64,000 bases of DNA from Sphingomicrobium sp. (GTDB lineage Bacteria; Pseudomonadota; Alphaproteobacteria; Sphingomonadales; Sphingomonadaceae): positions 81,141-145,140 of the forward strand of contig JANWLR010000042.1 in NCBI GenBank assembly GCA_025450755.1, read 5' to 3'. Below are positions 52,034 through 61,957 of the stretch, in pieces. Numbering within the stretch: position 1 is the stretch's first letter; the number at the start of each line of letters is the position of its first letter. The notes under the pieces were generated by a model. That model was not told the origin of the DNA. It did not search any database and worked only from the letters and a program-made list of their open reading frames with translations. Made by a program: the position numbers and the translations under genes.

Positions 52034-54307
52034 ATGGATGCGCGTACGGCCGATTCTCCACAAGACTCGCAGCAGGAAAGCTGGCTCCAAGGGGATCGCA
52101 TAAGCGGCCGCTTCTATGACCGAGTGGGCTGGCTGATCGGGGCCTTCCTCGTCGTCATGGTGGGCCTGAGCATCTTTGTGTTGCGCCGCAGCGCAGAGCC
52201 CGGCACATTGCTGTCACCGCCGCTGATCGCATTGCTGCTGATCGGCATCCTTCTGCCGTCAATCGCACTGATGGCGCTATATGCGCGCAGCGTTGCAGTG
52301 AAGCGGGCGGAGCAGGGCGGTCTCGGAAGCGGCCGCCTGCACATCCGCCTTGTTGCCTTGTTCACGGCGATTGCCGCGGTTCCTACCGTCCTGGTCGCGA
52401 TCTTTGCCTCGCTCCTGTTTCAGAGCGGTCTCGAGTTCTGGTTCTCCAACCGTGCCCGCAACATGCTCGAAAGCACGGTGCAGGTGGCCCAAGGGGCGTA
52501 CCGCTACGAACTCAGCAGGGTCAGCGACGAAGTCACCACGATGTCGGGCGACCTTGCGGGTTATCTGACGCAGTTTTCGATCGATGACCCAAGGTTTCAG
52601 ACGGGGCTTGCATATCAGACCTATCGTCGAAGCCTGAACGAGGCCGCGATCGTCAAGGTGAATTCCGACGGAACGGTGAACACCCTGACTGTCGCGCTGG
52701 GAATCACGAAAGGCGAGGAATCGCTGATCAACCAGGCGCGCATCGATGCTGCAGTAAAGACGATGAACGCGCACCCCGAACTCAAGAGCATCGATGCGAA
52801 AAGTCCGGGCCGATTAGCGGTCATTACGCCGCTGAAATATGGTGGCCAGACCTATCTCATAGCGAGCAAGTGGATCGATCCTGAGCTTGGTGCACAGATG
52901 AAGCGCGCGAACACCGTGCTCAATGACTACCATGCGCTGCGCAACCGATCGCGCACGAACCAGCTGCGATTCAATGCGGCATTGCTACTCGGTGCTCTCG
53001 TGATCGTCGGTCTTTCCATTCTGACGGCGCTGAAGATTGCGGACCGCATGGTACGCCCGGTGGGTCAGCTCGTCGGGGCCGCCGGGCAAATCGAGGAAGG
53101 TGATTTTTCGGCGCGGGTGCCGGTTACCCAAACGGACGATGAAATCCACACGCTTGCCACGGCCTTCAACCGGATGGCCGGGCGCCTCGAGCAACAGACC
53201 GGCGCGCTTCGAGCTGCCAACACGCAGCTAGAAACCCGGCGCGCCTTTATGGAAGCCGTGCTGTCGAGCGTCACCGCGGGGGTGATTGCAGTCGACAACA
53301 CCCTTCGCATCCTGTTGCTCAACCGTTCGGCCGAAACTCTACTCGAAAAAGGGGAGGGCGAGATCGAGGGCAGGGACCTCGCCTCCGTTTCGCCCGAGCT
53401 CGATGAATTCGTGCGGGGCGAGCAGTCGGAAGCCAATGTCTTTATGGCGTCCGAGGGCGTTCAGCGAACGCTCGCAGTCAAGCGCGTCCGATATCAGGAT
53501 GGCGCAGTGCTGACCTTTGACGACATCACCAATCAGTTGTCGGATCAGCGGCGGGCGGCATGGTCCGACATTGCGCGCCGAATCGCGCACGAGATCAAGA
53601 ACCCGCTCACTCCGATTCAGCTGGCGGCCGAGCGCCTTCAGCGGCGGTTCGCCGAGGAGATTTCATCCGACAAGGAAACATTCGAGCGACTGACGGCAAC
53701 CATCGTTCGGCAGGTCGGCGACCTCAGGCGCATGGTCGACGAATTCTCGAATTTCGCGCGCATGCCCAAACCGGTGTTTCGCGAGGAAAATGTCCACGAG
53801 ATCGCCCGGCAGGCATTGTTTCTTCATGAGGTGGCGCATCCGGCGATCACCTTCTCGCTTGAGCCGCCACACGGCGAGTTTCGGATGGTCGCTGACCGCC
53901 GACAACTTGCACAGGCTTTGACAAATATCGTCAAAAATGGCGTCGAAGCCATTGAAGCAAGAAGAAATCGCGGCGAGCATAGTCTCGCAGGTGATCGTCT
54001 CGACCTTAAGATGCACGCCGAGAACCATAACCTTGTGATCGACGTGCTCGATACCGGCATTGGCCTGCCCGAGGATCGCGATCGCCTCACCGAGCCATAT
54101 GTGACGACGCGGGTGAGGGGGACAGGCCTTGGTCTGGCGATCGTCAAGAAGATTGTCGAGGAGCATTTGGGGGAGATCGCCTTTCTCGACCGTCCCGGCG
54201 GCGGAACGCACGTGCGGATTTCGTTCGACGCGGGAAAGCTCGCGTCACTCGCTACGCAGCCCGCGGAAGAGGCCGAGAACAGTCACAAAGATGATGAGGA
54301 TTCCTGA
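52034..54307 (+). CDS. ntrY: Nitrogen regulation sensor histidine kinase NtrY
   Basis: N-terminal TM segments, HAMP, PAS, RRIAHEIKNPLTPIQLAAERLQRRF, GTGLGLAIVKKIVEEHLG; directly followed by ntrX. Confidence 0.95.
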   Translation: MDARTADSPQDSQQESWLQGDRISGRFYDRVGWLIGAFLVVMVGLSIFVLRRSAEPGTLLSPPLIALLLIGILLPSIALMALYARSVAVKRAEQGGLGSGRLHIRLVALFTAIAAVPTVLVAIFASLLFQSGLEFWFSNRARNMLESTVQVAQGAYRYELSRVSDEVTTMSGDLAGYLTQFSIDDPRFQTGLAYQTYRRSLNEAAIVKVNSDGTVNTLTVALGITKGEESLINQARIDAAVKTMNAHPELKSIDAKSPGRLAVITPLKYGGQTYLIASKWIDPELGAQMKRANTVLNDYHALRNRSRTNQLRFNAALLLGALVIVGLSILTALKIADRMVRPVGQLVGAAGQIEEGDFSARVPVTQTDDEIHTLATAFNRMAGRLEQQTGALRAANTQLETRRAFMEAVLSSVTAGVIAVDNTLRILLLNRSAETLLEKGEGEIEGRDLASVSPELDEFVRGEQSEANVFMASEGVQRTLAVKRVRYQDGAVLTFDDITNQLSDQRRAAWSDIARRIAHEIKNPLTPIQLAAERLQRRFAEEISSDKETFERLTATIVRQVGDLRRMVDEFSNFARMPKPVFREENVHEIARQALFLHEVAHPAITFSLEPPHGEFRMVADRRQLAQALTNIVKNGVEAIEARRNRGEHSLAGDRLDLKMHAENHNLVIDVLDTGIGLPEDRDRLTEPYVTTRVRGTGLGLAIVKKIVEEHLGEIAFLDRPGGGTHVRISFDAGKLASLATQPAEEAENSHKDDEDS

Positions 54308-55689
54308 TGGCGCTTGAAGTGCTTGTGGTCGATGATGAAGCCGATATCCGCGATCTCGTCAGCGGCGTGCTCGAGGACGAGGGATATGCGGTTAGGACTG
54401 CCGCGGACAGCACGCAGACGCTTGACGCAATCGAAGAGCGTCGCCCATCGATGGTCCTGCTCGATGTTTGGCTTCAGGGCTCCAGGCTCGATGGCCTGCA
54501 GCTTCTGCAGGAAATCAAACGGCGCGATCCGACGATCCCCGTCCTCATGATCTCAGGGCATGGCAACCTTGACACTGCGGTTGCCGCTGTGAGGGAAGGG
54601 GCGATCGACTTCATAGAAAAGCCGTTCGAGGCGGAGCGGCTCATCTATCTCGTTGACCGTGCGACAGAGACTGAGCGCCTGCGGCGCGAAAACGAGACGC
54701 TTCGGCTGCAGGTCGGCCAGGAAGATCAGCTTCACGGCAGCTCGGTCGTGATCAACACTGTCCGAGCGACCCTGAAGCGCGTCGCCCCGACCGGCAGCCG
54801 AGTCCTCATTTCCGGCCCGCCTGGCGTCGGCAAGGAGATCGCCGCTCGGATGATCCACCTGTGGAGTCCTCGGGCGCGCGCACCATTCATCGTCCTGTCG
54901 GCGGCAATGATGAGTCCAGAGCGCGTGGAAGAGGAGCTGTTCGGCAGCGAATCCGAAGGCGCGATGCGTCCGGGTATGCTGGAGCACGCGCATGGCGGAA
55001 CCCTGTTCCTCGACGAGATCGCGGACATGCCGCCGACGACTCAAGGCAAGATCCTCCGAGTCCTCACCGACCAGAGCTACAACCGCGTCGGCGGCCAGCG
55101 TCCGATCAAGGTCGATGTCCGGGTTCTCTCAGCAACATCACGCAATTTGCAGGATGAAATTGCAGCGGGACGATTCCGCGAAGATTTGTTCTACCGGCTC
55201 AACGTTGTTCCGGTGAAGCTTCCCGCCTTGAGGGAGCGCCGCGAAGATATTCCGGAGCTGGTCAGTCATTTCCTCGCTCGGTTTGCGGCAGAGCGGCGAA
55301 TGGCCGGGCCGAGCATCTCCGAAGAAGCCATGGCGGCGCTCCAGGCGCATGACTGGCCCGGAAATGTCCGGCAACTCCGAAATATCATCGAGCGCACGCT
55401 CATCCTGGCTCCGGGTGACCGTATATCGCGGATCGACGTCGACCTCCTTCCACCCGAGATCCTTGATAGTCAGAGCGCTATCAGCGGCTCGAGCACGACG
55501 ATGGCGATCATGGGAAGTCCATTGCGGGAAGCCCGCGAATCCTTCGAGCGCGAATATCTCAAAATCCAGATACGACGGTTTTCCGGCAACATCTCACGCA
55601 CAGCCTCGTTCATCGGAATGGAACGGTCTGCATTGCACCGGAAGCTCAAGGCGCTCGGAATCGGAGACAAGAGGGAGGAGGAAGAGTAG
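54307..55689 (+). CDS. ntrX: Sigma-54-dependent response regulator NtrX
   Basis: Receiver [22 protein letters not shown]+ domain; C-terminal Fis-like HTH. Confidence 0.95.
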   Translation: MALEVLVVDDEADIRDLVSGVLEDEGYAVRTAADSTQTLDAIEERRPSMVLLDVWLQGSRLDGLQLLQEIKRRDPTIPVLMISGHGNLDTAVAAVREGAIDFIEKPFEAERLIYLVDRATETERLRRENETLRLQVGQEDQLHGSSVVINTVRATLKRVAPTGSRVLISGPPGVGKEIAARMIHLWSPRARAPFIVLSAAMMSPERVEEELFGSESEGAMRPGMLEHAHGGTLFLDEIADMPPTTQGKILRVLTDQSYNRVGGQRPIKVDVRVLSATSRNLQDEIAAGRFREDLFYRLNVVPVKLPALRERREDIPELVSHFLARFAAERRMAGPSISEEAMAALQAHDWPGNVRQLRNIIERTLILAPGDRISRIDVDLLPPEILDSQSAISGSSTTMAIMGSPLREARESFEREYLKIQIRRFSGNISRTASFIGMERSALHRKLKALGIGDKREEEE

Positions 55690-55697
55690 GAGGCGCT

Positions 55698-56195
55698 ATG
55701 GCTGTGCGTTCGCTGAGCCTGCAGGATCAATTCCTGAACAGCCTTCGCCGTGCCAAGCTCCCGGTGACCATCTTCCTTGTGAAAGGCGTGAAGCTCCAGG
55801 GCGTGATCACGTGGTTCGATGCGTTCTCACTCCTGCTTCGGCGCGATGGCGTGTCGCAGCTGGTCTACAAGCACTCGATCTCGACCATCATGCCGGCCGA
55901 GACGCCCGCTGAGTTTGCTGCAACGGTTGTGACGGCAGACAGCGGCAAAGCCAGCCTGCAGGATCTCTTCCTTGCCGCCGCAGCGCGCGAAAGCGAACGC
56001 ATGACCCTGTTTTTGATCAACGGCGTCATGCTGCAGGGCGCGGTCACCGGTTTCGATCAATTCAGCCTGGTGCTGGAGCGCGGAGGACAAATGCAGCTCG
56101 TCTACAAGCATGCGATCTCGACGCTGCAGCCAGCTCATCCGCTGAATCTCGCCACCGAGCAGCCGGTCGACGGCGACGAGGGAGCCGAGTCCTGA
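55698..56195 (+). CDS. hfq: RNA chaperone Hfq, tandem two-Sm-domain form
   Basis: Two Hfq repeats in one [32 protein letters not shown]...[10 protein letters not shown] and [29 protein letters not shown]...[10 protein letters not shown]. Confidence 0.96.
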   Translation: MAVRSLSLQDQFLNSLRRAKLPVTIFLVKGVKLQGVITWFDAFSLLLRRDGVSQLVYKHSISTIMPAETPAEFAATVVTADSGKASLQDLFLAAAARESERMTLFLINGVMLQGAVTGFDQFSLVLERGGQMQLVYKHAISTLQPAHPLNLATEQPVDGDEGAES

Positions 56196-57499
56196 ACGAC
56201 TACAACGGTCACGGCGAAACCGACGTCGCGCGAGGTGAACGCGCGATCATCGCGATCCCGGAGCTGCCGAGGCAAGCGTCTCGGCGGTCCGCGGAGGCGC
56301 GTGCCGAGGAGGCCGAGGGCCTCGCAGAAGCCATCGGCATCAATGTCATTGCCGCACGGCCGCTCCGGGTGCGAACGGTTCGACCTGCGACATTGCTCGG
56401 CAAGGGCCAGGTCGAGGAGATTGCAGAGGCCGCAAAGGAGCAAGGCGCCGGGCTGCTGATCGTCGATTCGGCGCTGACGCCGATCCAGCAGAAGAACCTC
56501 GAGGAGGAGGTCGGCACCAAGGTGATCGACAGGACAGGGCTGATTCTGGAGATCTTTGGGGAGCGTGCCGCGACGGCAGAAGGTCGGCTGCAGGTGGAGC
56601 TCGCGCATCTCGATTATCAGGCGGGCCGCCTCGTGCGAAGCTGGACTCACCTGGAGCGTCAGCGAGGCGGCTTCGGCTTCCTTGGCGGTCCTGGTGAAAC
56701 CCAGATCGAAGCGGACCGCAGAATGATCCGCGAACGGATGGCGAAGATTCGTCGCGAGCTCGACCAGGTCAAGCGAACGCGCAGCCTTCATCGTGGCCGC
56801 CGCCAGCGCGCCCCATGGCCGGTGATTGCGTTGGTAGGCTATACCAATGCTGGAAAATCCACGCTTTTCAACCGGCTAACGGGTGAGTCTGTCTTCGCTG
56901 AGAACCTCCTGTTCGCGACGCTCGACCCAACGATGCGTGACATCCGCCTGCCGGGATTCGACAAGGTCATCCTGTCGGACACTGTTGGGTTCGTGTCCGA
57001 TTTGCCCACCGAGCTGATCGCGGCTTTCCGGGCGACTCTTGAGGAAGTCCGCGAAGCCGACCTCCTCGTGCACGTGCGCAACATGGCGCATCCCGACCGG
57101 GAGGCTCAGCGCGAGGACGTAGACGACGTGCTGAAATCGCTTGGGCTTGCGGAAGAGGGTGCCCCACCGCGGATCGAGGCATGGAACAAGGTCGATCTGC
57201 TGTCTGCCGATGAGCGCCGGCGTTTCTTCGAAGAAGCGCAGCGCCGCGAAGATGTTGTGCCGATCTCAGCGGTCACCGGCGAAGGGTTCCAGGAACTGCG
57301 CGATTGCATGTCTGCGAAGCTCAGAAGCGGGGAACAAGTGCATCGGATTCGGATCCCGGCCAGTGCCGGCGACCGGATTGCCTGGCTTCACTCCCGAGGA
57401 GAAGTGCTGGACCAAAAGCTCGACCGTGACGTGCTCGAGCTTGCGGTGCGTCTCTCTCCCGACAATTGGGCGCGGTTTCAGGCGCTCGAGTCGGCCTGA
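56192..57499 (+). CDS. hflX: GTPase HflX (start inferred upstream of the ORF track's GTG at 56369)
   Basis: Frame continuous from 56192 ([27 protein letters not shown]...[40 protein letters not shown]); [17 protein letters not shown]1 motif. Confidence 0.9.
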   Translation: MNDYNGHGETDVARGERAIIAIPELPRQASRRSAEARAEEAEGLAEAIGINVIAARPLRVRTVRPATLLGKGQVEEIAEAAKEQGAGLLIVDSALTPIQQKNLEEEVGTKVIDRTGLILEIFGERAATAEGRLQVELAHLDYQAGRLVRSWTHLERQRGGFGFLGGPGETQIEADRRMIRERMAKIRRELDQVKRTRSLHRGRRQRAPWPVIALVGYTNAGKSTLFNRLTGESVFAENLLFATLDPTMRDIRLPGFDKVILSDTVGFVSDLPTELIAAFRATLEEVREADLLVHVRNMAHPDREAQREDVDDVLKSLGLAEEGAPPRIEAWNKVDLLSADERRRFFEEAQRREDVVPISAVTGEGFQELRDCMSAKLRSGEQVHRIRIPASAGDRIAWLHSRGEVLDQKLDRDVLELAVRLSPDNWARFQALESA

Positions 57500-58230
57500 A
57501 CCTTCTTTGCTCTCACCCAGAGCGCCTCTTTCTCGTCGAGTGACATGTCGGCAAAGCCAGGCTCAATCTCGATCGCCCGGAAACGCCGCTCGAACTTATA
57601 GTTTGCTTCACGCAGAGCGGTTTCTGGTTCAATGTTGAGATGGCGTGCGAGGTTCACGACAGCAAATAAGAGGTCACCAAGCTCGTCAAGCTTGCGGTCA
57701 TGTTCCGTTTCGGCATCGAGCTCGGCCAATTCCTCTTCGATCTTGGCGCGCGGCCCGGAAACATCGGGCCAGTCGAAGCCAACTCCGGCCGCACGGCGCT
57801 GGAGTTTGGCAGCGCGCTCCAGCGCTGGAAGCGCCAGGGCAACGCCAGCAAGCGCGCTTCTGTCGGGTTTTGCCGCGCGCTCTTGAGCCTTGATGAATTC
57901 CCAGAGGTAATGGCCGCCGCGCATCGCGTCACCGAAAATGTGCGGATGCCGGCGCTCCATCTTGTCGCAAATGCGGACGAGCACGTCTTCTAGCGTGAAA
58001 AGGCCGGCTTCTTCGGCCATTTGCGCGTGGAACACGACCTGTAGCTGAAGGTCGCCGAGCTCGTCGGCGAGCGCATCCATGTCTTTGCGCGCGATCGCGT
58101 CGGCGACTTCATAGGCTTCCTCGATCGTGTAGGGCGCAATCGTGTCGAACGTCTGGACAGTGTCCCATTCACAGCCGTTCACCGGGTCGCGCAGGCGCCG
58201 CATGATCTCGACCAGGCGCTCAAGCGGCAT
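57478..58230 (-). CDS. mazG: Nucleoside triphosphate pyrophosphohydrolase MazG
   Basis: LVEIMRRLRDPVNGCEWDTVQTFDTIAPYTIEEAYEVADAI; ELGDLQLQVVFHAQMAEE. Confidence 0.96.
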   Translation of the reverse strand: MPLERLVEIMRRLRDPVNGCEWDTVQTFDTIAPYTIEEAYEVADAIARKDMDALADELGDLQLQVVFHAQMAEEAGLFTLEDVLVRICDKMERRHPHIFGDAMRGGHYLWEFIKAQERAAKPDRSALAGVALALPALERAAKLQRRAAGVGFDWPDVSGPRAKIEEELAELDAETEHDRKLDELGDLLFAVVNLARHLNIEPETALREANYKFERRFRAIEIEPGFADMSLDEKEALWVRAKKVQADSSA

Positions 58231-58298
58231 GAAGGGGCGCTCGCTCGCCGCAATCTCGAAGTATGATAATATGCATTATGTAAAATATCGACCTTTGC

Positions 58299-58889
58299 TC
58301 AAGAGACCAGGACGAGCCACCTACCCTCGACCCCCCAGCGGCTCAAGGACGACAGATAATTCATGCCGAGAACGTTGAGGTCATCGTTATCGGCAATTTC
58401 CAGCGCGACGTCGTGCCGAGTGATGCCTCCAATCGTCACCTCTGAAGCGCGGCCGCTGGCAACGCGAATGATCCCATTTCCGGTGCGCACGAACAGGTCG
58501 CGCCTCGGCGACATTTCGATGCCCGCACTCCTGGCTGTGTTGCGGTCGATGGTCGTTGTCGTCGCGCCGCTGTCGACGAGAAATTTGACGTCATGGCCGT
58601 TGAGCTTCGCATTGACCCAGAAATGGCCGTCGATCGCCATTGGGATGCGCGTTTCCCTGCCTTGTTCCACTGGTGTACCCACGGCCTCGGCTTTGAGCCG
58701 CTGGGCAACCCAGCCGAGATTGTCACGAAATGTGAGTAGCACGAAGCCGATCCCGAAGATCGCGACCCAAGCCAATCCTATCGTCAGCAGTCTTGCTGCC
58801 GGCTCGCGCCGATTCATCAGCGTGCCGAGGACGAGCATCGCAGCCATAAGCAGGTAGAGTCCGCCAAGCATGGTGTCATTAGACATCAC
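58299..58889 (-). CDS. Retropepsin-like membrane-anchored aspartic protease
   Basis: N-terminal TM segments; FLVDSGATTTTIDRNTARSAGIE; LNVLGMNYLSSLSRWGVEG. Confidence 0.88.
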   Translation of the reverse strand: MMSNDTMLGGLYLLMAAMLVLGTLMNRREPAARLLTIGLAWVAIFGIGFVLLTFRDNLGWVAQRLKAEAVGTPVEQGRETRIPMAIDGHFWVNAKLNGHDVKFLVDSGATTTTIDRNTARSAGIEMSPRRDLFVRTGNGIIRVASGRASEVTIGGITRHDVALEIADNDDLNVLGMNYLSSLSRWGVEGRWLVLVS

Positions 58890-59650
58890 AAAAGCATCTC
58901 TAGGCCATCATAGGCCGGAACAGCCCAATCGGGCAGCTCGGCAACAAGAGAACGATAATCGAGACCGTTGCCCATGTGCACCAGATAAAGCTGCCCGACA
59001 CGCAAGTCGCGTGCGGCCGCGAGCACCGCGTCGAGATTCATGTGCGTCGGGTGCGGCTTGCGTGTGAGGCAATCGGCAATCCACACGTCCACGTTTTCAT
59101 AAAGCGCGGTCATTTCGTTGTTCAATTCGTTGAAATCTATCGCGTAACCGACGGAGACATCATCCTCATCAAAGCGCAGGCCGAGCGACGATGTGTCGCC
59201 GTGCGCCTGGTCGGCAAAGGTTACGCGGCATTTGCCGAAAACGAGCTCCTTTCCCAATTCGAACGCCTGGACGATCGGCCGATACATGTCCGACTGCTCG
59301 AACGCGTAAGTAAAGCGCAGCTGAAGCTCGTCGAGCACGCCGGCGCGGCCGTAGAGCGGCACTGGGCGGCCGATTGCCTGGGCAACCGGCCGAAGTTCGT
59401 CGATCCCATGGCAATGGTCGCCGTGTGCGTGCGTAACGATCACGCCTGCGAGGCCGCCGACCTCGGCGGATAGCAGCTGCTGGCGTAGATCCGGTCCGCA
59501 GTCGACCAATATGCGCTCGACCCCGCTTTCCACGAGGATCGACGTGCGAAGCCGCGAATTGCGCGGCTCATTCGGATCGCACAGGCCCCAGTCGTTGCCG
59601 ATTTTTGGAACGCCGGTCGACGTCCCACAGCCCAGGATCCGGACTTTCAA
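58886..59650 (-). CDS. MBL-fold metallo-hydrolase (PhnP-like)
   Basis: KVRILGCGTSTGVPKIGNDWG; VIVTHAHGDHCHGIDELR. TTG start at 59650 overlapping the upstream stop. Confidence 0.92.
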   Translation of the reverse strand: MKVRILGCGTSTGVPKIGNDWGLCDPNEPRNSRLRTSILVESGVERILVDCGPDLRQQLLSAEVGGLAGVIVTHAHGDHCHGIDELRPVAQAIGRPVPLYGRAGVLDELQLRFTYAFEQSDMYRPIVQAFELGKELVFGKCRVTFADQAHGDTSSLGLRFDEDDVSVGYAIDFNELNNEMTALYENVDVWIADCLTRKPHPTHMNLDAVLAAARDLRVGQLYLVHMGNGLDYRSLVAELPDWAVPAYDGLEMLL

Positions 59651-60423
59651 GCTGCTTTCTTGAATAATCTGAAGAAGTTTGCGGTGGTCGCGTTGGCAAA
59701 CTGCTCCGGATCTTCGCCCCTCAACTGGGCTACGAAGCTTGCCGTGTCCGCGACGAACGCCGGTTCGCATTTCTGCCCACGGTGCGGGACCGGTGCGAGA
59801 AAGGGTGAATCGGTTTCGACCAGCATCTGGTCGGCAGGAAGCCACCTGGCCGTTTCTTGAAGGTCCTGGGCGTTCTTGAACGTCACAATCCCCGAAAGCG
59901 AGACGTAGAAGCCAAGGTCGAGCCCCTTGCGCGCCAGCGCTGCCGAGCCGGTAAAGCAGTGGAGGACACCAGCAACACCCCCTTCCCTCACCGCAGAGGA
60001 GAGCAACTCGGCTGTATCTGCCTCGGCATCGCGGGTGTGGACGACGAGCGGCAGGCCTGTCGCGCGTGCCGCGTCGATATGGGCCTGGAAACGCTCGCGC
60101 TGGGCGGAACGATCGGACTTGTCATAATGATAGTCGAGCCCGCACTCGCCGATCGCGATCACGCGCGGGTGATCCGCACCCTCCACCAGCGCCGCTGCTC
60201 CAAGGTCGGGATGCGCGTCGGCTTCATGTGGGTGGACGCCAACGCTGGCCCAGACATCAGGCTCGCGCTCGGCGACAGCGATGATGCTTGCCCATTCGCG
60301 CTGGCGCGTGGAGATGTTGAGGAATCCGGCGACACCGCGTTCTCGCGCATGTTCAAGTACTTCAACCTGACGCTCGGCCAATCCCTCGTAATTGAGGTGG
60401 CAATGGCTGTCGATCAGCCTCAT
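59647..60423 (-). CDS. TatD family hydrolase
   Basis: MRLIDSHCHLNYEGL; SVGVHPHEAD; VLHCFTGSAALARK; LVETDSPFLAPVPHRG. Confidence 0.95.
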   Translation of the reverse strand: MRLIDSHCHLNYEGLAERQVEVLEHARERGVAGFLNISTRQREWASIIAVAEREPDVWASVGVHPHEADAHPDLGAAALVEGADHPRVIAIGECGLDYHYDKSDRSAQRERFQAHIDAARATGLPLVVHTRDAEADTAELLSSAVREGGVAGVLHCFTGSAALARKGLDLGFYVSLSGIVTFKNAQDLQETARWLPADQMLVETDSPFLAPVPHRGQKCEPAFVADTASFVAQLRGEDPEQFANATTANFFRLFKKAA

Positions 60424-61931
60424 GCCGCCTCCTCCTCGTCCTCGGGCAATTCAAGCCGTGGAAACAAGGGAGTGGGCTGCGGGATCGGGGCCCCGCCGTC
60501 TCCCGCATCTATCAGCGTCAACAGCTTGTCGGCGGATTCGGGAATGATCGGCGCGATGGCGCGCGTCAGCTCGCGGACCGCGGCAACCAGCGTCCCAAGC
60601 ACCGCTGCCATCCGCTCGGGATCTGTCTTGCGCAACGCCCATGGCGCCTGAGTATCAACGTAGGAGTTGCAGGCGAATACCGCGCGCAACCAGGTTTCTA
60701 TACCCACGGAAAAAGCAAAACGATCGAACGATGCGGGTACTTCGCTGCCGGTGGCGCAGTTCACAAGATCAAGCAGCCGGACATCTTCTTCTGCTTGCCC
60801 GGGCGCAGGAAGAATACCGTCCAAGTTTTTGTGAATCATCGAGAAAATGCGCTGGACGAGATTCCCGAAGCTGTTTGCGAGCTCGGCGTTGGCTCGATTG
60901 ACGATCGCTTCGGCACTGTAGCTCCCGTCCTGCCCGAATGGCACTTCACGAAGCAGGAAATAGCGCAGCGCATCGACCCCAAATCGGTCGGCAAGGACCA
61001 TCGGGTCGACGACATTGCCGACGCTCTTCGACATTTTCTCGCCACGACTGAGCAGGAATCCATGGCCGTAAACCTGTTTGGGCAATGCGATGCCGGCCGA
61101 CATCAGGAAAGCCGGCCAGTAGACCGCGTGGAAGCGTACCACGTCCTTGCCGATCAAATGGACATCTGCTGGCCAAAAGCGGTGCCAAAGATGCGTGTCG
61201 TCGGGATAGCCGAGACCGGTGATGTAGTTGGTCAGCGCGTCTAGCCATACGTACATCACGTGGTTGTCGCTGCCAGGCACCGGAACGCCCCAGTCGAAGC
61301 TCGTGCGTGAGATGCTGAGGTCTTTTAAGCCGCCTTCAACGAAGCGCACGACCTCATTGCGGCGGCTCTCGGGACGAATGAAATCCGGATTGGCGGCATA
61401 ATGGTCGAGCAGTGGTCCCTGATATTCGGACAGGCGAAAGAACCAGCTCTCTTCGACGGTCCATTCGACGGGCGTTCCCTGCGGCGAGAGCTTCGAGCCG
61501 TCCTCGGCACTGACCAGCTCCGCGGGTTCGTAATAAGCTTCGTCGCGCACCGAGTACCAACCCTCGTAGCGATCGAGATAGAGATCTCCCCTTTCCTCCA
61601 TCGCCTTCCAGATTGCCTGGCTCGCGCGGTAATGGTCTGACTGCGACGTCCGAATGAAGCGGTCGTACGAAACGTTGAGAGTGTCGCACATCTCCTGGAA
61701 AAGGCGTGACATCTTATCGGCGAACGAGCGGGGCTCGACTCCTTCGGCGCGCGCTGCCTGAGCCATCTTCAAGCCGTGCTCGTCAGTACCAGTCTGGAAC
61801 CGCACTTCGCGGCCCTGGCTGCGCTGGAATCGGGCGATCGCGTCAGCGGCAATCGCCTCGTAGGCATGGCCGATGTGTGGCGGTCCGTTTGGGTAGCTGA
61901 TCGCTGTCGTGATGTAGAAGGGCTCGGACAT
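60420..61931 (-). CDS. metG: Methionine--tRNA ligase
   Basis: FYITTAISYPNGPPHIGHAYE; RFQTGTDEHGLK; GEKMSKSVGNVVDP. ATG at 61931. Confidence 0.97.
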   Translation of the reverse strand: MSEPFYITTAISYPNGPPHIGHAYEAIAADAIARFQRSQGREVRFQTGTDEHGLKMAQAARAEGVEPRSFADKMSRLFQEMCDTLNVSYDRFIRTSQSDHYRASQAIWKAMEERGDLYLDRYEGWYSVRDEAYYEPAELVSAEDGSKLSPQGTPVEWTVEESWFFRLSEYQGPLLDHYAANPDFIRPESRRNEVVRFVEGGLKDLSISRTSFDWGVPVPGSDNHVMYVWLDALTNYITGLGYPDDTHLWHRFWPADVHLIGKDVVRFHAVYWPAFLMSAGIALPKQVYGHGFLLSRGEKMSKSVGNVVDPMVLADRFGVDALRYFLLREVPFGQDGSYSAEAIVNRANAELANSFGNLVQRIFSMIHKNLDGILPAPGQAEEDVRLLDLVNCATGSEVPASFDRFAFSVGIETWLRAVFACNSYVDTQAPWALRKTDPERMAAVLGTLVAAVRELTRAIAPIIPESADKLLTLIDAGDGGAPIPQPTPLFPRLELPEDEEEAA

Positions 61932-61957
61932 GCGTGGCCGCACGTAGCGGCGCATGC

